Notes: generated from the sequence alone by a model not told the origin. Counted from the first letter of the stretch, positions 45,966 through 57,810 are shown. The stretch is 64,000 nt of DNA from Adineta vaga (GCA_021613535.1 CP075493.1:15934001-15998000); one strand, 5' to 3'. A program made the numbers and translations.

Positions 45966-46170
45966 GAGCCCCCCACCACCCACACCCTCCGATGACTATT
46001 CTAACCCCATGTCGGCCTTCCTGTGGACCTAAAGAAGCGTTAAGGAAAGTTCGAGAATGTTATCTATCACGAAACTGCCTGGGTGAGATTTCACCCACGC
46101 CCCCACCCCTACCCCCGATGACCATTCTAACCCCATGTCGACCTTCCTCTGGACCTAGGGAAGCATTGTG
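45966..46170. repeat. Tandem ~126-bp direct repeat with telomere-like C-rich blocks
   Basis: Two units share CCGATGACYATTCTAACCCC and then ATGTCGRCCTTCCTSTGGAC (45989-46040 and 46115-46165). The following sequence also aligns loosely. Each unit is preceded by a C-rich block (CCACCCACACCCT and CACCCACGCCCCCACCCC). The block lies directly before the 5'-truncated ART-TPR copy. Confidence 0.7.
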
Positions 46171-46250
46171 AAAAGCTTGGTGACATTAGCTATTACAGGG
46201 ACTGAATGCATAGCGAACAGACAGACAAACTTCCTTCTTTATATGTATAG

Positions 46251-47983
46251 ATAGAAGATTATCTTGAAACATTCGAGAACGTTAATGAATGCGTTGATTA
46301 TATCACCAATGTTCAAGATGAAAAAGTGCTTATAATCGTTTCTCTCGTCTCGGCTAATATACCCATTGCTCTCTTGGATAAAATACCACAAATTGCGTGT
46401 ATCTATGTTCTTTCAGACAGTAAAAAGGATGAACAAGAATGGAAAAATGCATCCAGGAAAGTCAAAGCGGTCGCCAGAGATATTTTGTCTATCTGTTCTC
46501 AACTTCGAAAAGACAAAAAAACTTTAAGAGATAGTCTGATAAATATAAGACTTTTAAGTACTTCGCCAATCGCTATCACTGGTACAATGACGCAAACAGA
46601 GAATTGCCATCGTGAAGAAGTTTTGGTCATGTATTCAGACAATACACTTGATATCTTATGGCAATTTCCACTCACAGACAAAAGTAAACATGAAATGACT
46701 GAATTTTGCAAAGAGGTTTATAGTGATAATGAAGTACAACTTCGTATTATAGATGATTTTAAAAATAATTACACTGAAGATAATGCGTTTCGGTGGTACT
46801 GTAGAGGTACTTTTCTCTATCGTATTGTAAACAACACCTATATCCTTTCGGTGGTGAGGATGACGATTTGAATGAGACTATGATTGTGTATCGTGGCTTT
46901 GGGATGTCTAATGATGGTTTTGAAAATCTGAAGAATAAGATCGGTGGTTTCATGTCAATTACTAGTTTTTTATCCACAAGTCGAGACAGATTTGTTGCGT
47001 TTGGATTTATTTCTCCTCTCGTAGACTTGCCAGATCAAGTAGCAATTGTGCTAGAAATAGAAGTTCGTGTTTATGCTGGTGGAGCATTTTTTGCTGATCT
47101 ACAAGAATATAGTGAATTTCAAGATGAACAAGAAATTTTATTCTCAATGGGCACACTATTTCGAGTTCAGTCTATTACATTAGACATAACTCGTGTATGG
47201 ATTGTTCAATTAAAATCAAACGGTGAGAAAGATCAAGCAATGGGAGCGTTATTACCGCATATGCGGCTCAATATTCAGAAATCAGGTTGCGCACCACTCA
47301 ATTGGGCTTTTTGTATGCTAGAAATGGGAGATTATGATAAAGCTGAGCACTATTATCTCTTATTACTTCACGATTCTGAACTCGTCGAAAATGTGTATGA
47401 GCTCGCTCAAGTATATAATGATCTTGGATTTGTCTACAAGCAAAAGGGAGAAGATGGGAAAGCTCTTCAACGCTATGAAAAAGCACTTGTAAACTTGAGA
47501 GAAAGTGCACTTTCCATGGATGAAGATTCAAAACGATTAATCGTATTGATTTATATCAGCATCGGAAATATCTACAGTGACCAAAATAACCATGAGAAGG
47601 CATTAGAGTATTTCATTTCAACAATATTGTTAGAACTAAAAGGGCATGATCCAGATACCAGTAAAATTGCAACATGTTATCGCAGCATTGGTGATGTCTA
47701 TCTGAAACAAACGTGTTATTCTGAAGCATTGGAAATGTATGAAGAAGCTCTAAAGATGAAATTGCAAGTGCTTCCACCACATCATCCGTTAATAGCTCAA
47801 ACGTGCGATCATTTGGCGACAATATTGTATGAACAAGGTTCACTTAAGGAAGTATTGAATTATAAGAAGAGAGCTTACGAAATTCGATTAAAATATTTAA
47901 CATTTGATCGGCCAGATTTGTTTATGACTGATAGACAATGGATTGTACAAGTTGAGAAATCAATCGAGCAAAGCAATCAGTAA
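46251..47983 (+). pseudogene. ART-TPR paralog, 5'-truncated, with deletion and frameshift
   Basis: Coding-like sequence begins after a possible acceptor (GTATAG, 46245-46250) with a segment that matches the middle of exon 1 of the gene at 23230. No start exon is found. The frame ends at a TGA near 46869. The next frame (46868..47983, 371 codons) carries the ART triad (IVYRG; TSFLSTS; DEQEILF with E-x-E) and TPRs. Compared with the intact copy, about 30 residues before the Arg motif are missing at the shift. Intact ART and TPR motifs after the break suggest recent decay or an alternative start at the ATG at 46871. Family role as for the intact copy. Confidence 0.65.
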
Positions 47984-48904
47984 GTGTATATCACTGCAAA
48001 CCAACAGTATGTTCAGCTTCAACAGTAAATATGACTCACAATAAAAGTCGATTTCTGTTGTTCAGTATACGTTGTCATGTTTTAATTTTTTGATAAAACT
48101 ATATTTAATCACATGAAGGGATGTGGGTATATCAATGATCTACACTCAAGTAGTAGAAAATAGAGAACAAATATCTGATACATGTCTAAAATATTGACGA
48201 TAAATAGACATTAAAATTTTTTCAAATGAAGTTTTAAATAAAATAAAATTAGCAATAGATGTTACGAGGAGATATATCGATGATGATGGATAATGTTTTA
48301 ACTGAATCAACATATGAAGATGTAGATGTGAATGCTTTTTCTTCTCGAATAAATCTCAACAATAAAATATTTTGTTCTTTCAATGAAAATTAATTTTACT
48401 AGGATTAAATATTTAAGATATGAGTTAAGTTGAAATACTGTTCACATCTTTCTCAATATTATCGTTTTGAACGAAGAAAATAAATATAATAATAGTTATA
48501 TGTGGATCAATTGATTCAATATGATTATAACTTAAATCGGTGGAATGAAGTTCTGTTGTATTTTCAAAAAGTAAGTTTTCCTCATTTTTTAAATTGATTA
48601 AAACATACTTTAAATATTTTTAAAGACAACGGATTATTTGATAAGTATGATTTTTGTTTCTTATCATTTAAAAAAGAAAATTTATATACTTTCGTATGAT
48701 GTAAAACATGAAAGAACAAAGTTAATACTTTTTAATCAAATACACGTGAGTATATGTTTTGTAAATAAAGAATAGCAACATTCTTTCACTTTTTTTTCTT
48801 ATTCATTTTCTTTTATTCAGAGGAAGTGAGTCAACTAGAAAATAAAAGTAAAAGAACAACATTGAAAAGTGTTTCATTTCATATTGGTTGGTTTTTATTT
48901 AGTA
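47984..48904. other. Intergenic stretch with a hairpin remnant
   Basis: It contains a degenerate telomere-like block at 48116-48150 and otherwise AT-rich DNA without a gene. Confidence 0.45.
48116..48150. repeat. Degenerate telomere-like hairpin, copy 21
   Basis: AAGGGATGTGGGTAT at the left and CTACACTCAAG at the right, 133 bp after the ART-TPR stop. Confidence 0.5.
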
Positions 48905-50045
48905 ATGACTAGCTTTGAAGATCTGTCCAATGAAATTTTTTATGAAATATTTGAATTTTTACATTCATATGAAGCATTTCATTCATTTTATGGTATAAAT
49001 CAACGATTTCGAAATCTATTTATTAATTCGAATCATCTGATTACCGTTGATATTTCATCAAAATCAGAATCCATTTTACAACGTTATTTTAATCATATCA
49101 TTGTTCCACATGCTCCTCGGATCAAATCGCTTCGTTTATTCGATTCGTTTGCTCATGAAATATTTTTATCATTAAGTCCGATAATAAAAAACTTTACATA
49201 ACTTCAAGCAATTACTCTTAACAAACTTGATAATAATTATGTGAGACAAATTATAGATCAATTATTTTGTTTATCAACTTTATCTTCATTAACAATTAGA
49301 TTCGCAGATGATGTTAAGATTCCACGTGATATATATATAGAAATCATTCATCTTCCTACTTTGAAATATTGTCAAATATCATTAAATGAATGTAAATTAT
49401 TGCCATGTGCATACGCCAGTGCATCGAGCTCCATTGAACATCTTGTGTTGAATGAATCATTTAATCTTGAACAATTTGATGATTTATTATCGTATGTACC
49501 AAAATTACGATGTTTAATAATCAATGATTTTTGTGGTTTTTCCAGTAAACGAACAAAAAGAAGTTTATTATCTTGGAGTTCTTTAACAAAGGTTTGCATT
49601 CAAATGCGAGGTATTAGTTTTGATGATTTCTATTTGATTGCAACAGATTATTTTCGTCATGTACAAGCTTTAAATGTTATGATATATCCCTATGTATTGG
49701 AAAATAGTAATATGGAATATTTAGATGCTGATCGATGGAAAAATTTGATTTCAAATTGTATGCCCGAGTTGCGTTCCTTTAATCTTAAACATATGTATTA
49801 TGTGGGACGTGGAGAATTCGATTGGTTAAATTATGGGATGTTGATTGATAAATTTAATTCATCATTTTGGATGATACATAAATGGTTCTTTGAATATGAA
49901 TTTAGTGATATGAGAAAGATCCTCGTTTTCTTCTCAAAAAAATTTCAATGAAAAGTATACGATAAATCTTTAATCATCAATATATGATATCAATGATAAT
50001 CCAATTCGTCATATTTATTTACAAAATTTACAGAGAATTAAATAA
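48905..50045 (+). pseudogene. F-box/LRR protein with an in-frame nonsense codon
   Basis: It starts at the ATG at 48905 with an F-box (FEDLSNEIFYEIFEFLHSYE). The frame stays open to a TAA at 49199-49201, where the neighbouring residues (NFT*LQAITL) suggest a CAA-to-TAA change. The same frame then continues without a break to 49951 with Leu-rich, LRR-like repeats (LSSLTIRF, LRCLIINDF, LRSFNLKH). Past 49951 more family-like sequence appears in shifted frames to about 50045. By family knowledge this would be an SCF substrate receptor. The single stop could be a recent mutation or an assembly or base error; the decayed tail argues for a real pseudogene. Confidence 0.65.
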
Positions 50046-50685
50046 TATTATTAAAAGATTATCCAGATCGTCCTTTTTAGTATTCATATATAATTTTTTT
50101 TATACCGTTCATCATAATCAATGTACTTACTCTCAAGACTTGTTATTCATTTGCAAACAAAGACAATTAAATAATACCATGTAGTCTCTATCACGAAATG
50201 TAAAGAAACATTTAACAAAAAAATGAAAATGAAAACAGAGTATATAAGATTATTTAAAATCGCAAAAAGACAGAAAATTAACCTTATCTTTTCAAGGAAG
50301 AGCTGTCAGCCCAAATCCTTTTGAGCTTTTTCCTATCTCGATACTCACGACGAGCGTTATTTATTATTAAAAAAATCGTTTCTATCAACAGAAGGATTGC
50401 TTCTCATTAATATTTGTAACGAACTTTAAGGATGGTTACCTTTGTTTATGTAAATTATGACCATAATATAATTTCTTCAATCATTGTCAAGAATGTACAC
50501 TAATTTTTGTTTTTTTTTTCTGTATAAAATAAGTAATAATTTCATGTAATTGTGCAAGACTATGTATGTTATCATTTGATCAACTCGTAATTAAACGAGA
50601 ATGATTCATATTTTTCTCTACTTCACATGATATGTATAAATACCTTATTTTTTAAGGTAATTTTCTTCATAATTTTTTCACATCG
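50046..50685. other. Intergenic stretch with a repeated 19-mer
   Basis: It holds the CGACGAGCGTTATTTATTA motif at 50348-50366. No gene is seen. Confidence 0.45.
50348..50366 (+). repeat. CGACGAGCGTTATTTATTA motif, copy 2
   Basis: Identical to the copies at 17726 and 57749. Confidence 0.6.
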
Positions 50686-53000
50686 ATGGAAATTATCAAT
50701 GATGATCGTGCAAAATATAATCGTTCTCAAATACAAAAATACAACAATATCAAACTGAAACAAAAACGATATAAAATCGAGCAAAGAACAACATCAAATG
50801 GTAGTCAAATGACAAATTCATTGATTAATTTACATACTGATATAACATCAAATTTAATCGATGAAGTTGACGATGATATCAACCAAACAACAGTCGAACT
50901 TTTGTTATTTTATACAGTTCCCACATCATTTAAAAACCCGATCAATATTTTCCCTTCTCGAAAAGAGTATGTATTACATAAAAAACAAACAATAAATCTA
51001 TATTTATTAGAAATATTTTTAGATCATACTATCCATTAGAAATATTATTAATCGCTGCTGCATGTGAAGGAAATAACCAATTGATTGATATATGTTTGAA
51101 AGAATTACGTAATATTGATATTGATATACAATTAAATGAAAATTTACGTAATCTAATACAAAATAATCTATTGCAAACTTATTCATTAAATCAATACGGT
51201 GGAACAGCTCTATGGTTTGCATGTTATTATGGTCATTTAAATATAGTTCATAAATTAATTAAATATGGTAATGCAGATGTTAATCTTCCTAATGATAAAT
51301 ATCAATCACCACTTCATGCAGCTATTTGTCAAAAACATTACGATATTATTAGATATTTAGTCGAACAAGCAAATGCTATTATAGATGAAACTCGACATCT
51401 GTTTATTGCTCTTCAAACAAGAAATAATGATATTATTGATTATTTATTAAATCAAGGATGTGATCCAAATACTCGTTTAATTGATGAATCAACAGATTCG
51501 ACTTATTTTGCATTACATTATGCTATTTGTCAGATACCTTCAGATATAACAATTATTCAAACTATCTTTAATTATAATGCTGATCCAACGATTGTAAATG
51601 AAGATAATGAAACAGCTTTACATGTAGCTGTTCGATGTGAAAATGAAAAAAGTGTTCGCGAAATTTTACATCATAAATTTGAACATAATCAAAGAAACAA
51701 AACAAATTTTACACCATTAATGTTAGCATTAGAAAATAAGAATAAAAATATTATTGATCATTTTTATGAATTGTATCCTCGACAAAATTATATTGATGAA
51801 TTAATGTTATTAGCTTGTCATTGGACATTTTATGAACGATTTGATATTTTCGGAAATGTATCTATTGCATTTCAATATTTTGAACAAGCATTACAATTAC
51901 AAGAATTAAATATTAATATTATATCATTATATGATTTTTATCTTTTTCGAAATGAATGTCAAACAATTGATGAATTAATAATGATTCGAAATAATTCTAC
52001 TTTAATGTATATTCAAGGTTTCTTAGTTTGTGAACGATTACTTCGACAACGTAATGAAATTCATCTTCTTATTCCAGAATTTTTCAAATTTTATGATATT
52101 TATTATAATTCTAAAGAATATGATTATTGTTTGTCATTGTTAATACATATTTATCCATTGATTTTATTAACTAAAGACATTTCATTTAATTATTGGAATA
52201 TGACATGTTTACAACTGATAGTTGACTTATTAGGTATACTTATTACGCAAGATAATATAAGATATATAGATAAGATCATGCAAACATTCCAATGGATTTT
52301 TGATTACTCAAAATCGACTTGGTATGCAAGTCGTTCATGTTTATATGTTACTTATGTAAGTATATATATTGTAATAGAATGAAGATAAAAATTATCTTTT
52401 GATTTTTAGTTATTGGCAAATGATCAGATTACTAAAGAAAATAAATATCAATTAGGTCAATGGATAAAACAAGCTGTACATCGAAAGTATGGATATGAAT
52501 CGGAAAATATCTTTATATATGTTCTCAAACGATGTCTTTATGAAATTGATGATCCATTTTTTCAACAGTAAATATTATTAATTTATAATTCATTGAAAAC
52601 TTATTATTTGTATTGTAGAGTATCTCCTTTGAATGTCATTCGATTATTGATTCATTGTGACGTAAATGTTAATACATTTGCGTACATAGATGGACGTTTA
52701 TATGTGAAGGCAAGTTTATTACATCTTATCGCATCTAGTAATGATATTGATCTTGCTCAATCTATTATCGAATTACTTATTGCATCTGGTACACATACTG
52801 ATTGTCTTGATGATCAACGACGTTTACCAGAACAATGTGCAAAACATACTAAAATAAGACAATTGTTACATTCAAAACGATCAATGTCACTTAAATGTCA
52901 ATGTACCCATTTAATTATCGCACAAGGAATTCAATATGAATCATATTTATCAGAAACTCTGAAGAAATTTATTCTTCTACATCAATTTTCAATTAGTTGA
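50686..53000 (+). CDS. FEM1-like ankyrin-repeat protein (CUL2 ligase substrate receptor type)
   Basis: Four exons (50686..50966, 51023..52355, 52410..52567, 52619..53000) join in frame across 56-, 54- and 51-nt GT-AG introns to give about 717 aa. After a polar N-terminus come at least five ankyrin repeats, including GGTALWFACYYGHLNIVHKL and ETALHVAVRCENEKSV. A mid-region (LACHWTFYERFDIFGNVSIAF) follows in the TPR-like position of FEM1. Two late ankyrins (PLNVIRLLIHCDVNVNTF; LLHLIASSNDIDLAQSIIEL) precede a C-terminal KCQCTHLIIAQGIQYESYL motif ending ETLKKFILLHQF. That end fits the VHL-box-like terminus of FEM1. By family knowledge FEM1 proteins recruit C-degron substrates to CUL2 ubiquitin ligases. 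The gene looks intact. Confidence 0.8.
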
Positions 53001-53041
53001 TATGAGAACTTCCGAAAGACTCATCTATAGATGAGTTAAAG

Positions 53042-53082
53042 ATTGAGGATGAGTGTATATCTTCTTCACCCACACCCTCAAA
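53042..53082. repeat. Telomere-like hairpin repeat, copy 22
   Basis: ATTGAGGATGAGTG at the left and CACCCACACCCTCAA at the right. It starts 42 bp after the FEM1-like stop. Its loop is shared with the copies at 26112 and (inverted) 44520. Confidence 0.75.
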
Positions 53083-53221
53083 ATATAACTAAAACTACAA
53101 TATTTAGAAATAACTTCATCTTTTTGAAAATAAATTTCAATTTTACATTTATTTTTCGTCAATTTGAAATAATCAACATAAAACTTGTAAGAAAAATGTT
53201 ACTGAAAAAAGAAATGAATGA

Positions 53222-53482
53222 TTACCACCATTTTTTCTTAGGAATTCCACCAGTACACCATTCAGAAAAACATGATGAATTATTGATAATTCTCGGTAAA
53301 TAAGCCATGTTCATACATCCTTCAACATTACATTGTAAAAGATAACCACTATGACTAATTATATAGATAGTACCTCTATCAATGAACATTTCATATTTTC
53401 CAAGACAAAATGTTGCATTGAAAATAAAATATAAAAATAATACACGTAATAACATTGTCAAATATCTTGTGTTATATTTCAA
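53222..53482 (-). CDS. Small secreted Cys-containing protein
   Basis: An ORF of 86 aa. From the internal Met (MLLRVLFLYFIFNATFCLG) it has a clear signal peptide, followed by about 58 residues with four Cys (QCNVEGC, SSCFSEWC). That fits a small secreted protein or the first exon of a longer one: the stop lies in a GGTGGTAATC context that could also be a splice donor. No family is recognised. Confidence 0.45.
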   Translation of the reverse strand: MKYNTRYLTMLLRVLFLYFIFNATFCLGKYEMFIDRGTIYIISHSGYLLQCNVEGCMNMAYLPRIINNSSCFSEWCTGGIPKKKWW

Positions 53483-53868
53483 TCGTTTTTCTCTGTCTCA
53501 ATTTATATCTCAATGTGATTAGTCATTATTTGAAAGAAAATCGAAACTAAATAAATAATCATTGAAAATATATTCTAAAATGTTTATATAATTATTTACT
53601 CTTTATCTAGGCTTCGTAGTTCTCCTAGATTTGAAAAAAGATATATTACTGTTGATTCATTGTACGCAACTTCTTTGAGTTCTGAGCAATGATTGGTGAA
53701 AATAAAAAGATTTGAAAAAAAAGTATTTTATTCTGTGAGAAAAATTTCGCCCTGTCAATATTCTGAAATAAGATAGTTTATCTGCAAATATTTTCAAATT
53801 GAAAAAGAATCTCAAGTATTAAATATTGATCAAAATATTCTTCCATAGATCGTCGCAAGCGATGAAAA

Positions 53869-53918
53869 TCTTGAGGGTGTGGGTGTCTGTGTTTTATTCG
53901 GACCCACATCCTCAAGAT
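53869..53918. repeat. Telomere-like hairpin repeat, copy 23 (best-preserved ends)
   Basis: ATCTTGAGGGTGTGGGTGTC pairs with GACCCACATCCTCAAGAT. This is the clearest example of the ATCTTGAGGG terminus and has a loop of only 13 nt. Confidence 0.9.
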
Positions 53919-54061
53919 TGTTACTAATAAGAGATCTTCATTTCTTCAAAGACTTTTTCTTATTAAAACAAGTATTCTATGAAGATCGTCAAAATGAAAC
54001 AATATATCAATTACATTTTCCTGATCAATCAACAAGACAATTTCTTCATATTCTTCAATAA
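53919..54061 (+). pseudogene. Possible short coding remnant next to a hairpin
   Basis: A frame runs out of the hairpin as DLHFFKDFFLLKQVFYEDRQ and ends at a TAA at 54061, with coding-like codon use. It may be a 3' gene fragment cut by the hairpin. It is too short to be sure. Confidence 0.25.
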
Positions 54062-54241
54062 TTTTAGAGAAAAGAAAAATCATAATGAGTTAATTTATCA
54101 CGTTCTTAATTAATAACATATGAATATTTTTATCAATCTGTACAAATGAAATCAATATCGAAATATTTCATTTCTTTCTTTTGTTATCAAATACTTTGTA
54201 TACAATTCTGAGATATATAAAATTGAAAGAATTAATTCCAT

Positions 54242-55304
54242 ATGATTTATTTAAACAATCTGTTTTTATTAAATTGGAATACGTTAAAACATATGTGTAA
54301 CAAATATCCAGATTTTATATCATTTTTACAATATATAAAATATTTGAATGAACAAAAAAAAGAGAATATCGTCACAGTGAACAATATGTTGAATAATATT
54401 CTTATAATATTCTTTTTATCAATTATTCCAGTGAGTATAGATTATTTTATGAAAAATAAAATCTCAATTTGTATTTTATTTCATAGTTAATGATTGTCTG
54501 TGATAATGATGATAGCAATCTAATGTTATCAGGTAAGAAATGAATTTGATAGAGAATAATATTCTTTCGTTTTTTTGTTGTTTATTAGATGATCTTAAAG
54601 ATTTAATCAATCAATATGCAGGACTTAGTTTTCCATATTCGAAATTATCATCAATAATTACAAATATTGAAATAGAAGATAATCTTTGTATATTTCAATT
54701 TCAACCTGAAATTCTTAATTATTGTCATAATCAATTGTTTATTAGTGAATTATCTCAAGTTAAAACAATTCTTAGTATTGAAATGTCCTTTCATGATCAG
54801 TACAATAATATTATAATTGATAATGACGGAAATCTACTTCATTATACATCAAATCTTCATGATCTTGGATATATATTAGATATTTTAAATCAAGAAATTC
54901 CTTTTCATTATATTAAATGTCTTTTACATTTACGATCAAATTCAAATTTTAATTTTAATAATCTTTTTTTTCATTTTCCACATTTATCTTCAAGATTACC
55001 ATCAATTAACATGGGTTTCATTAAAGGTCCAATAATATTTTCTCTTGATTTCAATGAACAAATATACAATGTATCAATTCAATGTCCATCTGATTGTACT
55101 TGTATGTGGTTATTAGATGATGAAATTATTTCGTCAGAATCTGATAGTTCTGTTACATTAACATTTCATGAAAAGAATATTGGTAATCGAACTTTATCCT
55201 ATGTGAAATATATAGCGAATAGACCAACAAATTTAGCATCACTTTTACTTTCAATATTACCTAAATCAATAGAAAGTAAAGTTTTGAATAAATTATATAT
55301 TTAG
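54242..55304 (+). CDS. Hypothetical, probably secreted or membrane-anchored protein
   Basis: Three exons (54242..54430, 54487..54532, 54589..55304) join in frame over ~56-nt introns to give about 316 aa. A hydrophobic stretch at the end of exon 1 (NILIIFFLSIIP) could be a signal peptide if translation starts at the internal Met just before it. The rest is soluble-looking, with several N-glycosylation sites and a short Cys cluster (CPSDCTCMW). It ends LLLSILPKSIESKVLNKLYI. I do not recognise the family. A GTAAAG near the end could instead splice in frame to the ORF at 55326. Confidence 0.5.
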
Positions 55305-55325
55305 TCTATTCATTGATATTTTTAG

Positions 55326-55720
55326 CTACTACATTCACAATTGGAACATCCATTTTAACTACGACAACATCCAACTTGCCATTAACTAGTCAGGTGTTAT
55401 TGACATGTGATATGAATTGTACTATTAATTATAATACTACTTATTATTATTACGATGAATATACGCCTAGTCATAATGAGAGTGGAGTAATATCCTGTGC
55501 TGATTTTTGTGCTAATGGCAATTTTGATTGCCACATTGTCAATGCAGATAATCCTGATTCATGCAATTACTTTTATCCATCACTTTTTGATGATGGATCT
55601 CGCTTTCGTCGTGGTAATAATATACCTCCCTATCACCAAATTGATAATAAAGGTAATTGTATTGGTAATTCCAGTTATTATTGTTGCTGCACAGAACCAG
55701 TTCTAGATGATTACGAATAG
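55326..55720 (+). CDS. Cys-rich, probably extracellular domain
   Basis: The frame opens behind a TTTTTAG acceptor at 55325 and runs to 55720 (about 131 codons) without its own ATG near the start. It has a Thr/Ser-rich beginning and 10 or more Cys (TCDMNC, CADFCANGNFDC, YYCCC), typical of a secreted domain. It could be the last exon of the preceding gene: a 50-nt intron from GTAAAG keeps the frame. Function unknown. Confidence 0.4.
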
Positions 55721-56021
55721 TATCCTTGATATCCATTGACACATCATTAATAATTGAACTTTAACTTTTCCATATATTCCTCTTTTGATCATTAATGATC
55801 CTTATTTTGTATCTCTCGAATGTTATTCGGATTGTGTTTTCTCGTTTTTTTAAATAATCATAATCATCTTTTACTTATAAAATTGATCTAGTTCGATAAA
55901 TCACTGGAACTATTATATATACAAATATTCTTTCTCTTCTAGAAGTGTCTATTGTTTCTCTTCATATTTCAACATAAATTAACATTAATAAAAATAATTA
56001 AAGAATCAATAGAAACATATA

Positions 56022-57669
56022 ATGTCTAATTTCCTTTTTGAAGAAACAATTCTTTTAAGTTTTTTAATCCTTATAATATCAATGATGAATTTTGTTTATT
56101 CGATAAATATTTCAAATAATGATAATCCCTTTACTATTGAAATAACTATGCCAAATGTGACAACAACAAAGGTTAATATAATAAATAAATATAATTCTAT
56201 TCTATCCTCTTTTTCTTTGTTCTAGGAAGATCAATATACATATGTTCAATATCAATTACCCGATGAAGAATTAATGATTAGTAAATTGAAATTTTCTTAT
56301 TGAAAATATGAATTATATTTTTTGTTGAAATTAGTTGGTTATTTACCATTGATTAATATAAATACAGCTCATCATATGCTTACATTTGCTTGTACAATTC
56401 CATCTTTTCTAAATAGATCATTTTGGTTTGTATTATTTCTTATTTCAATTTTTTAATATTGACTTATTCATATAGGTTTGATCATTTTCCATGTATTGGA
56501 AAACAAATGATCATTCATGCCTGGGCTCTAAATGGATCTTCATTAATATTACCTAAAGGTTTCTAATATTTGATTAAAATGATTAGTTTATTTATAAAAT
56601 AATTATAACATATGTAGATGTTGGTTTTCCTGTTGGTCGTAATACTCCATATAAATTTATTGTTATTAATCTTCATTATTTATCCATTGTTAAGAATGAT
56701 AATTCTGGAAATCAACTTCTTTTAACTCAAAAACCGTATGTATTTCTTCGTTTTGTTTTTAAAAAATCTAAAACAATCTGTTAGCATAAAATTTCATTTT
56801 TTTTAAAAACTAGACGTCAATATCATGCAGGTTTAATACTAATTGGTACACATAATATTTATTTACAACCCAAAACACATAGTATATGGATAAAATACTA
56901 AATAATTTTTTTTAATGAAATTTACGTTTTTTTTGTTTTATCTTTTGTAGCAATTCGAACAAATTTCTCGTGTCGTTATTATGGATCATCTATTTCTATA
57001 TTTGCAACTCATTTCCATACTCATCGATGGGGTTGAATTTCATTTATTAATTTTCTATAAAATATTTCATTATTATTATTTTTCATAGGACGAGTAAATT
57101 CATTATATCGAATACGTGATAAAAGTATCTTACAAATTGCTAAAGGTAATCCACAATGGCCACAATCATTCTATACACTTTCATTACCAATCAAAATTCA
57201 ACATGATGATTATCTTATTGGTCAATGTGTTTATGATAATAATGATAATTATGCTGTTCACATTGGGTAATTTTATTTTTCTTGAAATTATCATAAAGAT
57301 AATATATTATTATCAATTTAGACCAACACATAACGATGAAATGTGTAATATATATGCAATGTACTCTTATAAACCAATAAAAACATCAAAACGTAATCAA
57401 ATTCGAATGAACACATGTTGGGGTAATTCAGCTAGTCATCTGACTTAGTAAGAACTATAGCTAATAATGTACATTGATATTCATTGACTATTTTTCGTCA
57501 ATTTTTCTTTAGTTTACTGCCTGAAGATAGTATTATTGCTCCAACTACATCATACGACATTACTGAAACAAATCATAATGGAACAGAACGAATTTCAATG
57601 AATGAAAGAAAAACATATCTTTTATTGATTATTAATATTTCAATTTTTTTCAAGATGATCTACGAATAA
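56022..57669 (+). CDS. Peptidylglycine alpha-hydroxylating monooxygenase (PHM-type copper monooxygenase)
   Basis: Ten exons join in frame to give about 368 aa: 56022..56171, 56226..56280, 56335..56425, 56476..56558, 56618..56735, 56814..56881, 56951..57031, 57089..57266, 57322..57447 and 57513..57669. A signal peptide is present (LLSFLILIISMMNFVYS). The copper ligands of the family are visible: the His pair in NTAHHM, the His in INLHY, the HxH in FATHFHTHRWG, and the Met in THNDEMCN. By family knowledge PHM uses two copper ions, ascorbate and O2 to hydroxylate the alpha carbon of C-terminal glycine in neuropeptides, the first step of amidation in secretory vesicles. There is no lyase (PAL) domain, so a separate lyase would be needed. 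A C-terminal hydrophobic segment may anchor it. Confidence 0.88.
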
Positions 57670-57699
57670 ATTCTATTTAATAAAAAATATCAAATGCAA

Positions 57700-57740
57700 A
57701 TCTCGAGGGTGTGGGTAAAGAATAATATCCTCACCCGAGT
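57700..57740. repeat. Telomere-like hairpin repeat, copy 24
   Basis: TCTCGAGGGTGTGGGTA at the left and TCCTCACCCGAG at the right, 31 bp after the PHM stop. Confidence 0.7.
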
Positions 57741-57748
57741 CACTATAG

Positions 57749-57767
57749 CGACGAGCGTTATTTATTA
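57749..57767 (+). repeat. CGACGAGCGTTATTTATTA motif, copy 3
   Basis: Identical to 17726-17744 and 50348-50366. It lies between two convergent genes. Confidence 0.6.
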
Positions 57768-57810
57768 GTTAAATCAATCGATCACAATTAGAAGAAAAAA
57801 ATGTTTATTT

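Noticed and set aside
53043-53303. 86-codon plus-strand ORF after the FEM1-like gene
   Set aside because: It begins in the hairpin and overlaps the better-supported minus-strand secreted ORF.
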